Source of the DNA: Bradyrhizobium erythrophlei
GTDB lineage: Bacteria; Pseudomonadota; Alphaproteobacteria; Rhizobiales; Xanthobacteraceae
Length of the DNA: 64,000 bases
Assembly: GCA_900129675.1 (NCBI GenBank)
Contig: FSRD01000002.1
Span: forward strand, 620,001-684,000
Direction of reading: 5' to 3'
The notes below the pieces were generated by a model. It was not told the DNA's origin, searched no databases, and saw only the letters and a list, made by a program, of their open reading frames with translations. Numbering within the stretch: the first letter of the stretch is position 1; the number at the start of each line of letters is the position of its first letter. Made by a program: the position numbers and the translations under genes. Shown piece by piece: positions 16,243 to 24,585 of the stretch.

Positions 16243-16590
16243 ATGTCCAATCGTATGCTATCCGCGCTGGTCGCCGGCGCCTTCGCCACAGCTATCGGCT
16301 CACTCGCTGCAACATCGGCCGGGGCCCAAATGAGCAAGGGCGACATGGAAAAAATGATGAAGGAAAAACAAGCGATGACGATGAAGGCGATGGAGGGCGG
16401 CAAGATGGAGAAGTGCTTCGGCGTGGCTCTGAAGGGCCAGAACGACTGCTTTGCGGGAGCGGGCACCACCTGCGCCGGGACCAGCACGGCCGATTACCAG
16501 GGCAACGCGTTCAAGCTCGAGCCGAAAGGCACCTGTACGACCATGCAGACGCCGAGCGGGCCGGGAAGCCTGACGCCGAAGAAGACTTGA
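16243..16590 (+). CDS. bufA: DUF2282 bufferin-type metallopeptide precursor
   Basis: A 115-aa precursor with a Sec-type signal peptide ending near SAGAQ (about 29) and four cysteines at 58, 69, 77 and 98 (EKCFG, NDCFAG, TTCAGT, KGTCTT). DUF2282 peptides with this four-Cys pattern are BufA precursors, in which cysteines are converted to copper-binding thiooxazoles by the DUF692/DUF2063 pair that follows. Residues 30-56 are unusually rich in methionine (MSKGDMEKMMKEKQAMTMKA), which could add Cu(I) ligands. Ribosome site GGAGG at 16231. ECF-type promoter upstream; a strong hairpin separates it from bufB. Confidence 0.85.
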   Translation: MSNRMLSALVAGAFATAIGSLAATSAGAQMSKGDMEKMMKEKQAMTMKAMEGGKMEKCFGVALKGQNDCFAGAGTTCAGTSTADYQGNAFKLEPKGTCTTMQTPSGPGSLTPKKT

Positions 16591-16603
16591 TTGCAGATTG
16601 AAT

Positions 16604-16630
16604 CGGGCAGGCTGCACAGCAGCCTGCCCG
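16604..16630 (+). terminator. Perfect hairpin between bufA and bufB
   Basis: CGGGCAGGCTGC and GCAGCCTGCCCG form a 12-bp stem with a 3-nt loop. No U-tract follows, so it is more likely a partial terminator or an mRNA-stabilising 3' structure that keeps bufA message in excess over the enzymes. Confidence 0.65.
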
Positions 16631-16655
16631 CATCCCGCGTTGGTCGGAGGTCGCA

Positions 16656-17543
16656 GTGTTGCTTTCATCTTCTCCTGCAAAAGATCCCATTCCGCCGCGT
16701 GGAGGCGTCGGCCTCAAGGCCGAGCACTACCGCACGATCATCGAGACACGGCCGGACACCGGTTTCTTTGAAGTCCATGCAGAAAACTACATGGGCGCGG
16801 GAGGCCCTCCGCACCGTTATCTGTCGACCATTCGCGAGCAATACCCGCTGTCGCTGCACGGCGTCGGGTTGTCGATCGGTGCCGATCGGCCGCTCGATAA
16901 GGACCATCTTCAACGCCTCAAGCAGCTCATCGAACGTTACGATCCCGGTCTATTCTCGGAACATCTGGCCTGGTCATCCCATGACACCGGTTTTTTTAAC
17001 GATTTGCTGCCGGTGCCATACACCTCCGAGGCGCTCACGCGCGTCGCTGAACATATCGATCAGGTGCAGAGCTTCCTGCGCCGGCAAATGCTGCTGGAAA
17101 ATCCCTCGACCTACCTCGCTTTCGCCGAAAGCACTTATTCGGAGATCGACTTCATCGCCGAAGTGGTCCGACGAACGGGGTGCGGCCTTCTTCTCGACGT
17201 CAACAATGTCCACGTCGCATCGACCAATCAGCTGTGGGATCCCAATGCCTATATCGACGCCTATCCGCTTGCGCACGTCCAGGAGATTCATTTGGCGGGC
17301 TATACAAGGGAAGCCGATGATAACGGACAGCCGCTTCTGATCGATACGCATGATCGCCCTGTCGACGAGATCGTCTGGAATCTCTTCACGCATACGGTGA
17401 GCCTGATCGGCCCGGTTCCGACGCTGATCGAGTGGGACGCTAACGTTCCTTCCTGGCCGACGCTCAAGGCCGAGGCAGAACGCGCCGAGGCGGCAATGCT
17501 TGCCGCAAGGTCCGGGGAGAAGCGCTATGCAGCGGCTCGCTGA
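16656..17543 (+). CDS. bufB: DUF692 (MbnB-like) peptide-modifying oxygenase BufB
   Basis: A 295-aa TIM-barrel protein of the DUF692 family. Metal-ligand blocks of the family are visible in order: FEVHAENYM, SLHGVGLSIG, SEHLAW, LLENPSTYLAF, LLDVNNVHVAS, EIHLAGY, IDTHDRPV and LIEWDANVP. Members such as MbnB are multinuclear-iron oxygenases that act on peptide cysteines with a partner protein. Here the substrate should be the DUF2282 peptide encoded just upstream. It overlaps bufC by 17 bp, implying coupled translation. Confidence 0.88.
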   Translation: MLLSSSPAKDPIPPRGGVGLKAEHYRTIIETRPDTGFFEVHAENYMGAGGPPHRYLSTIREQYPLSLHGVGLSIGADRPLDKDHLQRLKQLIERYDPGLFSEHLAWSSHDTGFFNDLLPVPYTSEALTRVAEHIDQVQSFLRRQMLLENPSTYLAFAESTYSEIDFIAEVVRRTGCGLLLDVNNVHVASTNQLWDPNAYIDAYPLAHVQEIHLAGYTREADDNGQPLLIDTHDRPVDEIVWNLFTHTVSLIGPVPTLIEWDANVPSWPTLKAEAERAEAAMLAARSGEKRYAAAR

Positions 17544-18333
17544 ACGGCAATGGGACTTTGCTGAGGCACTGCTCAATCCCGAGCTGCCAGCGCCGCCCGG
17601 GCTTGTCGGCCCCGACAAGCGCCCCAGTCCGAAGCGGTTTTCTATCTATCGAAACAATGTCGTGGCCGGCCTGACGGAAACTCTGAAAGACGCTTTCCCG
17701 GCGGTACGGCGCATCGTCGGGGCGGACTTTTTCCAGGCCATGGCGCGCGCGTATGTTGTGGCGGAGCCGCCGCGTACGCCGATCCTTCTGGATTACGGAG
17801 CTGGCTTCCCGGATTTCATCAGACAATTCGAGCCGGCGGCGAGCCTGCCTTACCTGGGGGATGTTGCGCGTATCGAGCGTGCCTGGACCGAGGCCTACCA
17901 CGCACCCGAGGCTTCGCCGCTTGATCCGGCGGCGTTCACGGCCATCGAGCCCAGCCAGCTTCCTGAGATCCGTCTCCTGCTTCACCCGTCGGTCCGTGTC
18001 GTCCGGTCGCAATTTCCGGCGCTCACGATCTGGCAAATGAATATCGGTGACGGTGTCCCGGCGCCGGTCGATCTCGCCGCCGGCGGGGAGGATGTGCTCG
18101 TTGTGCGGCCTGTGGCCGACGTTGAAGTCCGGTCCGTTCCCGGGGGTAGTCTGGAGTTTATTCGAGCGCTGGCCGGCGGGATGTCGGTCCTTGCCGCCTT
18201 GACGGCGGCGATTTCGGTCGATCCTGGCTTCGATCTGTCGACCAATCTTTCGGGGCTCATGCAGGCCGGGGCCCTGGTGGGTTACACCTTCGCCAGGGAA
18301 GAAAAATCACGAAGATCGGCGAGGCTGTCATGA
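17527..18333 (+). CDS. bufC: DUF2063 partner protein BufC
   Basis: A 268-aa protein with the DUF2063 N-terminal pattern: RFSIYRNNVVAGLTETLKDAFPAVRRIVG, then FFQAMARAYV and LLDYGAGFPDFI. This family partners DUF692 enzymes (compare MbnC) and is thought to present the peptide. The start at 17527 lies inside the end of bufB; a longer version from 17500 is possible but adds no family sequence. Its stop overlaps the DoxX start (ATGA). Confidence 0.85.
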   Translation: MQRLAERQWDFAEALLNPELPAPPGLVGPDKRPSPKRFSIYRNNVVAGLTETLKDAFPAVRRIVGADFFQAMARAYVVAEPPRTPILLDYGAGFPDFIRQFEPAASLPYLGDVARIERAWTEAYHAPEASPLDPAAFTAIEPSQLPEIRLLLHPSVRVVRSQFPALTIWQMNIGDGVPAPVDLAAGGEDVLVVRPVADVEVRSVPGGSLEFIRALAGGMSVLAALTAAISVDPGFDLSTNLSGLMQAGALVGYTFAREEKSRRSARLS

Positions 18334-18845
18334 CCGCGGTCAGAGCGCTTGTGAACGTGACTAGCGTGGAACACGCCATAGAGGACATTGCCGAGTGGCT
18401 CAGTCGGGTGGCCCTGGCCGTGGCGCCGCCGCTTCTCCGTGTGGCGTTGGCCGTGCCCTTCTTCAAATCCGGGCTGACCAAGTGGGATGGCTTCCTGTCG
18501 CTGTCTCCGGCCGCGGTTTTCCTGTTCGAGGACGAGTTCAAGCTGCACATCTTCGGCCAAGCCTACGAGTTCCCTTTGCCCACGGCAGTCGCATTCTTCG
18601 ACGGCGTCGCCGAGATCGCTCTCCCCGTGCTGCTGGTCATTGGCTTGGCGACCCGCTTCAGCGCGCTCGGGCTTTTGATCATGACGGGCGTCATACAGCT
18701 CGTCGTCCCGGAGGGCTGGGCGAATTTTCATCTGCCATGGGCGGCGCTTGCAGTCGCCACGATCGCCCTCGGCGCAGGTACGCTGTCGCTCGATCATCTG
18801 ATCGACATGCTACGTCGCCCTCGGATCGCGCAAGGAGGCACGTGA
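18330..18845 (+). CDS. bufD: DoxX-family membrane protein
   Basis: A 171-aa protein with four hydrophobic segments, including LLRVALAVPFFKSGLTKWDG (a DoxX-type start), ALPVLLVIGLATRFSALGLL and WAALAVATIALGAG. DoxX proteins commonly accompany DUF2282/DUF692/DUF2063 genes and may serve electron transfer or export. The gene overlaps bufC by 4 bp and precedes the sigma factor gene by about 70 bp, so the cluster and its regulator may be one transcript. Confidence 0.82.
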   Translation: MTAVRALVNVTSVEHAIEDIAEWLSRVALAVAPPLLRVALAVPFFKSGLTKWDGFLSLSPAAVFLFEDEFKLHIFGQAYEFPLPTAVAFFDGVAEIALPVLLVIGLATRFSALGLLIMTGVIQLVVPEGWANFHLPWAALAVATIALGAGTLSLDHLIDMLRRPRIAQGGT

Positions 18846-18918
18846 TGCCTACTCGCTTCCTGCGGCACGGCGATACCGACATACACGTCCTCGCGCTGCA
18901 ACGCGGAGCCGGTTGCCG

Positions 18919-19551
18919 ATGACCCAGAAGCCGCGCAGCCACCCGCCGTCGCTAAAGCTCGTAGGGACTGACGGGAGCGACGCAGCTCAAGCTGGGCCGA
19001 TCATCCGAGACGTTGATTGGAGCATCCTCATGGCCCGCGCCCAGGATGGCGACGGAGCCGCCTATCACCGACTTTTGCAGGACATCGTGCCCTACCTGCG
19101 TTCGCTCGCGTCGCGGCGGCACCGCGATCCAAACGATGTGGAAGACGCCGTCCAGGACATTCTGCTGACCATCCATTCAATCCGGCAGACCTACGACCCG
19201 GGTCGGCCGTTCGGGCCGTGGCTGGTTACGATCGCCAACCGTCGATTCATCGATCGGCTGCGCCGGCAGGGCCGCGTCCGAGCCCGAGAGACGCCTCTGA
19301 CCGCCGAACATGAAACCTTTTCGGAAGCCCGAGCGAACCTGCAAGAGAGTACCGATCGGCACGAGCTCGGGGGAGCGATCGATAATCTCCCTCCGAGGCA
19401 ACGGCAAGCCATCCGGTTGCTCAAACTCAAGGAGATGTCATTGAAGGAGGCCGCGGTGGCGAGCGGGATGTCCATTACATCTCTCAAAGTCAACACACAC
19501 CGCGCCCTGAAGAGCCTACGTAAAATGCTGGTCGATCGGAGCGAACCGTGA
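18919..19551 (+). CDS. sigF: ECF sigma factor (SigF-like)
   Basis: A 210-aa ECF sigma factor. Region 2 spans about 45-110 (DVEDAVQDILLTIHSIR, RPFGPWLVTIANRRFIDRLRR) and region 4 about 150-200 (LPPRQRQAIRLLKLKEMSLKEAA and MSITSLKVNTHRALKSLR). It overlaps the DUF1109/NrsF-type anti-sigma gene by 4 bp, the arrangement of the Caulobacter SigF-NrsF pair. It probably recognises the GTAACC-N15/16-CGAA motif found seven times nearby. The ATG at 19 kb follows an in-frame TTG two codons upstream. Confidence 0.9.
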   Translation: MTQKPRSHPPSLKLVGTDGSDAAQAGPIIRDVDWSILMARAQDGDGAAYHRLLQDIVPYLRSLASRRHRDPNDVEDAVQDILLTIHSIRQTYDPGRPFGPWLVTIANRRFIDRLRRQGRVRARETPLTAEHETFSEARANLQESTDRHELGGAIDNLPPRQRQAIRLLKLKEMSLKEAAVASGMSITSLKVNTHRALKSLRKMLVDRSEP

Positions 19552-20219
19552 TCAAGACACCGGACCTCATCGCGTCGCTTGCTGCGAACGCAACGCCGGT
19601 ACGGCGGCTGCGGCCGCCCGTGATGCGGGCAGCTTGCTGGCTTCTGCTCGCGGCCGCGGTACTGACGCTGCTGGCCATTAATCAGGGAGTTCGCCCCGAC
19701 TTCGCTCAGCGGCTGCGGGAACCGGCCTTTGTCATTTGCATGGCGGCCTCGCTTCTGACTGGCGTGCTCGCAGCGATCGCGGCCTTCCTGGTCAGCCTCC
19801 CGGACCGGTCCCGCCTTTGGCTGCTCCTGCCCATGCCGGCTCTCGTCCTCTGGCTGTCGAACATCGGTTATCAATGCCTGGTTCAATGGATCGACATCGG
19901 ACCTAACGGCGTTAGCTTGGGAGAGGCCGCGCGTTGCTTTGCAACACTCGTTCTGACCAGTCTGCCCTTGTCGCTCGCGATGCTCGTCATGTTGCGCTAC
20001 GCGGCTCCGCTCCGTCCAACGGCCGTCACCTTGATGGGCAGCCTAGCGGTGGCTGCGATTACGGCGACGGCGCTATCGCTGTTTCACACCGTCGACGCCA
20101 CAGTGATGGTCCTGATGTGGAATCTCGGAACGGCGGTCGTGTTCGTCAGTTTGGCAGGCGTGTTCGGCCGAACAATGTTCCGATGGGTCGCGCCGCGGAC
20201 GTTCGATGCCAGAGACTGA
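19548..20219 (+). CDS. nrsF: DUF1109/NrsF-like anti-sigma factor
   Basis: A 223-aa integral membrane protein with six hydrophobic segments (for example CWLLLAAAVLTLLAI and AVVFVSLAGVFG), the design of DUF1109 anti-sigma factors such as NrsF. These hold the sigma factor at the membrane until metal or thiol stress changes exported cysteines. Cysteines here lie at YQCLV and AARCFA, but the region near LSLFHTVDAT lacks the Cys I would expect in typical members. A short remnant of a second copy lies at 28148-28204. Confidence 0.82.
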   Translation: MIKTPDLIASLAANATPVRRLRPPVMRAACWLLLAAAVLTLLAINQGVRPDFAQRLREPAFVICMAASLLTGVLAAIAAFLVSLPDRSRLWLLLPMPALVLWLSNIGYQCLVQWIDIGPNGVSLGEAARCFATLVLTSLPLSLAMLVMLRYAAPLRPTAVTLMGSLAVAAITATALSLFHTVDATVMVLMWNLGTAVVFVSLAGVFGRTMFRWVAPRTFDARD

Positions 20220-20353
20220 AGCCCTGAAGGGCGCAGGAATGCACTTCATAGGCAAACGGATCCAGTGCGAGTCGCGCTCCAGGCGATTCAGATAAAACAA
20301 CGTGTCGCTCATCGGCGCACGACGATTTACGCAACCTACAGCAGGAGAAACTG

Positions 20354-20758
20354 ATGCAAAGACGACTGTTCCTCATTTCGGCGCTCGCCGGATCCTTGGC
20401 TTGGTGGATAGCGATGTCCGCGGCGAGCGCGACGGAACGCAAGGTATTTGACGCTGCAAGCTTCGAGGCGGCGCAGCAACGTGGTGCGCGCATTCTCGTT
20501 GATATTTCGGCGACATGGTGCCCGACCTGCAAGGCGCAGGAGCCGATCATCGATTCGCTTGCCGAGCAGTCAGCGAACAAGGATCTTGTGATCTTCTCAG
20601 TCGATTTTGACGGCCAGAAGCCGATTGTCCGAAAATTCCGCGCGCAGAGTCAAAGCACCCTGATCGCATTCCGGGGCAAAACCGAGACGGCTCGTTCGGT
20701 GGGCGATACGGACCCAAGCTCGATCGCAGCCCTCGTCCAGTCCACCTCGGCCAAATGA
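20354..20758 (+). CDS. Exported thioredoxin-like protein
   Basis: A 134-aa protein with an N-terminal hydrophobic leader (LFLISALAGSLAWWIAMSAASA) and a thioredoxin fold whose active site is ISATWCPTCKAQEP. The WCPTC form and the DsbD-gamma-like FSVDFDGQKPIV suggest a periplasmic reductase domain. It is 11 bp upstream of the CcdA-like gene, which would supply electrons across the membrane. The group follows nrsF by about 130 bp without its own recognisable ECF-type promoter. Confidence 0.85.
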   Translation: MQRRLFLISALAGSLAWWIAMSAASATERKVFDAASFEAAQQRGARILVDISATWCPTCKAQEPIIDSLAEQSANKDLVIFSVDFDGQKPIVRKFRAQSQSTLIAFRGKTETARSVGDTDPSSIAALVQSTSAK

Positions 20759-20768
20759 GGACGACGTA

Positions 20769-21491
20769 ATGGCAAATAGTGCCAGTCTGCTCGCGCTCTT
20801 GGCCGGCGTCCTGTCGACGCTGTCGCCTTGCGTCCTGCCGCTGTTGCCGCTTGTTCTCGGCGCGGCCCTCTCCGAGCACCGGCTGGGGCCAGCGGCATTG
20901 GCCGCGGGCCTCGCCGTTTCATTCGTCGCCATCGGGCTGTTTGTCGCAACGATCGGATTCTCGATCGGACTGGATGCCGGCATTTTCCGCGGCCTCGCCG
21001 CGCTGCTGTTGCTCGCGGGCGGAGTCGTCCTCATGGTCCCACGGCTACAGGTTCAGCTGGCAGTCGCAGGAGGTCCGGCGAGCGCCTGGACGGACCGTCG
21101 CTTCGGCGGCTTTGCGGTAACCGGGCTGAAAGGGCAATTCGCAGCCGGACTGCTGCTTGGCGCCGTCTGGAGCCCCTGCGTCGATCCGACGCTCGGTGCC
21201 GCCTCGGTCCTCGCAGCGCAGGGTAAGGACCTCGGGCAAGTCGCAATCGTCATGGTCGCCTTCGGCGTGGGCGCGGCGCTGCCTCTGCTCCTCTTGGGCC
21301 TCGTTTCGCGGGACGTGATGTTGCGATGGAAAGAAAGGTTGCTGCGAGCAGGTCAGGGCGGGAAGGCCATCCTCGGCGTCCTGTTGGTTGCTATCGGATT
21401 TTTGATCCTGACCGGGCTCGACAGAGAGCTTGAGGCATTTTTGGTCAACATCTCTCCGATGTGGCTCACGCAGCTTACCACACGATTCTGA
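20769..21491 (+). CDS. ccdA: CcdA-like transmembrane electron carrier
   Basis: A 240-aa, six-helix protein with the two conserved cysteine sites of CcdA/DsbD: TLSPCVLPLLPLVLGA near the N-terminus and AVWSPCVDPTLGAAS in helix 4. It passes reducing equivalents from cytosolic thioredoxin to the periplasm. The partner is most likely the thioredoxin-like protein encoded just before it. Together they could keep bufferin or other exported thiols reduced. Confidence 0.9.
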   Translation: MANSASLLALLAGVLSTLSPCVLPLLPLVLGAALSEHRLGPAALAAGLAVSFVAIGLFVATIGFSIGLDAGIFRGLAALLLLAGGVVLMVPRLQVQLAVAGGPASAWTDRRFGGFAVTGLKGQFAAGLLLGAVWSPCVDPTLGAASVLAAQGKDLGQVAIVMVAFGVGAALPLLLLGLVSRDVMLRWKERLLRAGQGGKAILGVLLVAIGFLILTGLDRELEAFLVNISPMWLTQLTTRF

Positions 21492-21517
21492 TCATCCAGG
21501 AAAAATACCGCGAGAGG

Positions 21518-22081
21518 ATGACCGACATGACCGATCTCGTGACACTGTTTCCGCGACGACCCGTTCCGCCGCTCGATGTCGGACTGGCTGATGGCGGAAC
21601 CTTCGACATCGCAGCGGAGAAGCCTGCAAGCTTCACGCTCATCGTGTTTTATCGCGGCCTTCACTGCCCCATCTGCAAGACCCAGCTCCGGGAGCTCGAG
21701 TCCAAGCTCGACGAATTCGACAAGCGCGGCGTCGCGGTAGTCGCCGTGTCCTCCGACTCGAGAGAGCGCGCGGAGCAGACCAGGCAGGCCTGGGGATTGA
21801 CGCGGTTGCGTCTCGGCTATGGTCTCGACCTCGCTTCCGCGCGCCGCTGGGGATTGTTCATCTCGACGGGACGTGGAATGACATCGACGGGCGTCGAAGA
21901 GCCCGCGCGTTTCTCGGAGCCGGCGCTCTATCTGATCCGACCGGATGGCGCGCTGTACTTTGGCAGCGTGCAAACCATGCCATTTGCGCGCCCACACTTC
22001 TCCGACATTCTTCCTGCAATCGACTATGTCCTGAAGAATAATTACCCCGCGCGCGGCGAAGTGACAGAATTGTCTGGCTAG
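21518..22081 (+). CDS. Peroxiredoxin-like AhpC/TSA protein
   Basis: A 187-aa protein with an AhpC/TSA fold. The site is LIVFYRGLHCPICKTQLREL, so a CxxC pair replaces the usual PxxxTxxC. The middle part (VVAVSSDSRERAEQTRQAWG) is typical of 'peroxiredoxin-like' proteins. No signal peptide, so it acts in the cytosol. The ATG at 21518 has GAGAGG in front. It ends the thioredoxin-ccdA series, 26 bp downstream. Confidence 0.82.
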   Translation: MTDMTDLVTLFPRRPVPPLDVGLADGGTFDIAAEKPASFTLIVFYRGLHCPICKTQLRELESKLDEFDKRGVAVVAVSSDSRERAEQTRQAWGLTRLRLGYGLDLASARRWGLFISTGRGMTSTGVEEPARFSEPALYLIRPDGALYFGSVQTMPFARPHFSDILPAIDYVLKNNYPARGEVTELSG

Positions 22082-22130
22082 AGCGTGATGACTTTTCTCC
22101 GAATCGTCATCCCGCTCTATCTTTTTGTTT

Positions 22131-22179
22131 GAGCATGATCTTTCCGGAAAACCGGTACCCACTTTTCCGGATCATGCTC
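22131..22179. repeat. Palindromic intergenic repeat
   Basis: GAGCATGATC and GATCATGCTC bracket a centre rich in TTTCCGGAAAA and ACTTTTCCG. This long imperfect hairpin is a dispersed intergenic repeat known from Bradyrhizobium-like genomes. It lies just left of the IS5-family insertion. Confidence 0.75.
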
Positions 22180-22191
22180 TAGAGCCTGTCC

Positions 22192-22581
22192 TCAATTGAG
22201 CCAAATGACTGCGGCGGCGAGATGGACTGCGGCGAGAAAGTTTCTGGCGGTCTTATCGTAGCGGGTGGCTATGGCTCGGTACTGTTTGAGCTTGCAATAG
22301 AGGTTTTCCATGAGGTGGCGCGCTTTGTACAGTTCCTTGTCGTAGGCGCGTTGGAGCTTTCGATTGCTCTTGGGCGGGATCACCGGCGTTTTTCCTGCCG
22401 CAAGCAGAGGCTCGATGACACGTAGATCGGCATCGAAGGCCTTGTCCGCCAACAAGGTATCGGCCTGCATCTGAGGCAGCAGCGCGTCAGCGCCTTCCAA
22501 ATCGTGGGCTTGCCCTGCGGTCAGCAGGAACGCCAACGGATTGCCAAGTGCATCGACCATGGCATGGATTTTGGTGCTCAA
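22192..22581 (-). CDS. IS5-family transposase, frame B
   Basis: A 129-aa C-terminal half: STKIHAMVDALGNPLAFLLT, the second Asp in LLADKAFDAD, and the Glu in the block HLMENLYCKLKQYRAIATRY. Expected to be joined to frame A by programmed frameshifting near the A-rich stretch around 22.62 kb. Confidence 0.85.
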   Translation of the reverse strand: MSTKIHAMVDALGNPLAFLLTAGQAHDLEGADALLPQMQADTLLADKAFDADLRVIEPLLAAGKTPVIPPKSNRKLQRAYDKELYKARHLMENLYCKLKQYRAIATRYDKTARNFLAAVHLAAAVIWLN

Positions 22582-22949
22582 CCCGCCTTTGCTGCGCCCG
22601 ATCGCCTGGTCTTCGCCGTCTTTTTTTGGGCGCCGGCACTGTGCTGGTGCGCGCGTACGATAGTGCTGTCGATCATGGCGTATTCATTGTCCGCGTCGGC
22701 AGCCAGCATCTCGAACATCTTCTTCCATACCCCGCTCTTCGCCCAGCGCGAAAATCGGGTATGAATCTTGATCGGGTCGCCAAAACGTTCCGGCAGATCC
22801 CGCCAGGGCATGCCGGCGCGATAACGATAGAGAACTGCTTCTACAAACAGCCGATTATCCTTGGCCGTAGCGCCGACGTGACCCTCACGTCCCGGCAAAA
22901 TATTCTTGATCCTGTCCCATTGATCGTCGCGAAGGGCGTAACGGCGCAT
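22578..22949 (-). CDS. IS5-family transposase, frame A
   Basis: A 123-aa N-terminal half: RRYALRDDQWDRIKNILPG and VLYRYRAGMPWRDLPERFG, then the first catalytic Asp in YAMIDSTIVRAHQH. In IS427-type elements the transposase is finished by frameshifting into a second frame; here frame B starts with a 4-bp overlap (22578-22581). Both halves look intact. Confidence 0.85.
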   Translation of the reverse strand: MRRYALRDDQWDRIKNILPGREGHVGATAKDNRLFVEAVLYRYRAGMPWRDLPERFGDPIKIHTRFSRWAKSGVWKKMFEMLAADADNEYAMIDSTIVRAHQHSAGAQKKTAKTRRSGAAKAG

Positions 22950-23032
22950 TCAGTCAACTCCGAATCAAGTTGACCTCCCATGAATCACTTGGGGAACCTC
23001 TTGGGAATCCGCTAATTGAGGACAGGCTCTAG

Positions 23033-24559
23033 TACTACTGCATCACAAATTTCGTGGCGACGGTTTTTCTGACGATTGAAGCCGCGCAGCATGGACATCG
23101 CGACATGGTCTTGACGAGCGCGACGATCAATCGACGGCGCATGGTGGCGACAGAGTTGGGGATGTGACGTTCAGGCCGCAATGGCGGAGCCTCTGGGTCG
23201 GTAACCGTCGCGAACGGCAAGTTCCTGGAACAACGCGGCGGAATGAGGTCTTGAGGGGGGAATCGTCTCCCTCTCGGAGACCAGGAATCCGTAGGCTGCG
23301 ACGCACAGTGTGGCGTGGTGGTGGAAGCCGCGCCATCCTCGTCCTTCGAAATGTCCGAGCCCGACCTCCTGCTTGAGTTCCTGATAGTCGCGCTCGATGC
23401 GCCAGCGCAGCTTGGCAATATCGACCAGTTGACGGAACGCGATGTCTTTCGGAAGGTTCGACAGCCAATATTTGGTCGGCTCCTTCTCGCCTTCGGGCCA
23501 CTCGATCAACAACCACTCTTCCGGCCGGCTTTCGGTGAGCTTGAAGTCGCGGCGCGCGGCACGAACCCGCACCCGAGCAAAGCGCGAAGACAACCATTCA
23601 GCCGAACCCTCCCGCCATTTGACGACACGCCAGGCGCGCTTAGGCAGACCGAGAGCAAGTTCCTTGACGGAGATCGGTTGATGCTTGCCGTCGCGGCGCA
23701 AGAGCGTCGGTGGCCGCCCGATACCGGACCACTTTTTTGCCGGCAATGGCCCCGTGCCCGGCGCCCATACGGTGGTGGTCGACAGAATGCCGGCAACGTA
23801 GGTCAACCCCAGCGCCGTGATGTCGGCACGTAACTCGCTGTTGTTGCCATAGCCGGCGTCCATCAGCACCACGCCGCGAGGAAGACCGGCCGCGCAGGCC
23901 GCCGTGATCTGCTCGATTGCGATCTCGGGCTTGGTCTTGAAGCTGACCTCCTCAGGCACGCCCGTCTTGCGCCGACGCCCGCTATCTTTTGCCCAGTCCT
24001 CTGGCAGATACAGACGGTAGGCCACCGGCAGGCTTGCGTGGTGATTGGCGAGCGATAGCGACACCGCAACCTGACAGTTGTCCTGCTTGCCGAGTTGGCC
24101 ACAATACTGCCGCGTCACACCAACCGAGTGCTGCCCCTTCTTCGAAAAGCCCGTGTCGTCGATGATCCAGGCTTCGATCGAACCGTGCCGTTCAATCTGA
24201 GGAAGTACCAGTTCACGGACCTTGGCCAAGACCTTCTCGTCCGACCACTTTCCCTCGCCAACAAAATGTAGCAACGATTGATGCTGTGCCGCCGTCCGTT
24301 CCGGCGCCGTGATCGCCGCCATCGGCTCGACGCTCTTGCGCTCGCAAGGCATCATCAAGCCCATGCAATAGTCCCGCAGCGGCTTGGCCCGGTCGGCGTG
24401 CCCAATCACGCTCGTTAGCCCCTCGACATAAGCCGAAAATCGCGATTCAATAGCTTCCGAGCGTCGCAGACCCATCTCAGCCTCCATATGCTGAAGCGTG
24501 AATCCCGCAAAATAACCGATTCCGTCGATCAGAACTTGCGCCTTACTGACTCAGTAGTA
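23033..24559 (-). mobile_element. IS701-family element, 1,527 bp
   Basis: The ends carry the inverted repeat TACTACTG (23033) and CAGTAGTA (ending 24559). CTAG stands on both sides (23029-23032 and 24560-24563), the target duplication typical for IS701. The left CTAG shares its C with the last base of the IS5 element, so one element used the junction created by the other. Confidence 0.88.
23171..24487 (-). CDS. IS701-family transposase
   Basis: A 438-aa DDE transposase. Family blocks: EAWIIDDTGFSKKGQHSVGV (first Asp), GVVLMDAGYGNNSELR (second Asp) and WRIERDYQELKQEVGLGHFEGR (Glu). The N-terminal YCMGLMMPCERKSVEPMAA is also typical. Intact, so mobility is possible. Confidence 0.92.
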   Translation of the reverse strand: MEAEMGLRRSEAIESRFSAYVEGLTSVIGHADRAKPLRDYCMGLMMPCERKSVEPMAAITAPERTAAQHQSLLHFVGEGKWSDEKVLAKVRELVLPQIERHGSIEAWIIDDTGFSKKGQHSVGVTRQYCGQLGKQDNCQVAVSLSLANHHASLPVAYRLYLPEDWAKDSGRRRKTGVPEEVSFKTKPEIAIEQITAACAAGLPRGVVLMDAGYGNNSELRADITALGLTYVAGILSTTTVWAPGTGPLPAKKWSGIGRPPTLLRRDGKHQPISVKELALGLPKRAWRVVKWREGSAEWLSSRFARVRVRAARRDFKLTESRPEEWLLIEWPEGEKEPTKYWLSNLPKDIAFRQLVDIAKLRWRIERDYQELKQEVGLGHFEGRGWRGFHHHATLCVAAYGFLVSERETIPPSRPHSAALFQELAVRDGYRPRGSAIAA

Positions 24560-24585
24560 CTAGCTGGCTGGCGTCGCAGTTCCGT

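Larger units (their letters stand above)
22182..23029 (-). mobile_element. IS5-family (IS427-like) element, 848 bp
   Basis: The ends are inverted repeats GAGCCTGTCCTCAATT (22182) and its complement ending at 23029. The flanks show a TA duplication (22180-22181 and 23030-23031), as expected for the IS427 group. The transposase is encoded in two overlapping frames. Confidence 0.88.

Noticed and set aside
21116..21141. GTAACC inside ccdA as another ECF promoter
   Set aside because: No CGAA at 15-17 bases; the same holds for GTAACC at 23207, 28265, 40758, 56846 and 62903.
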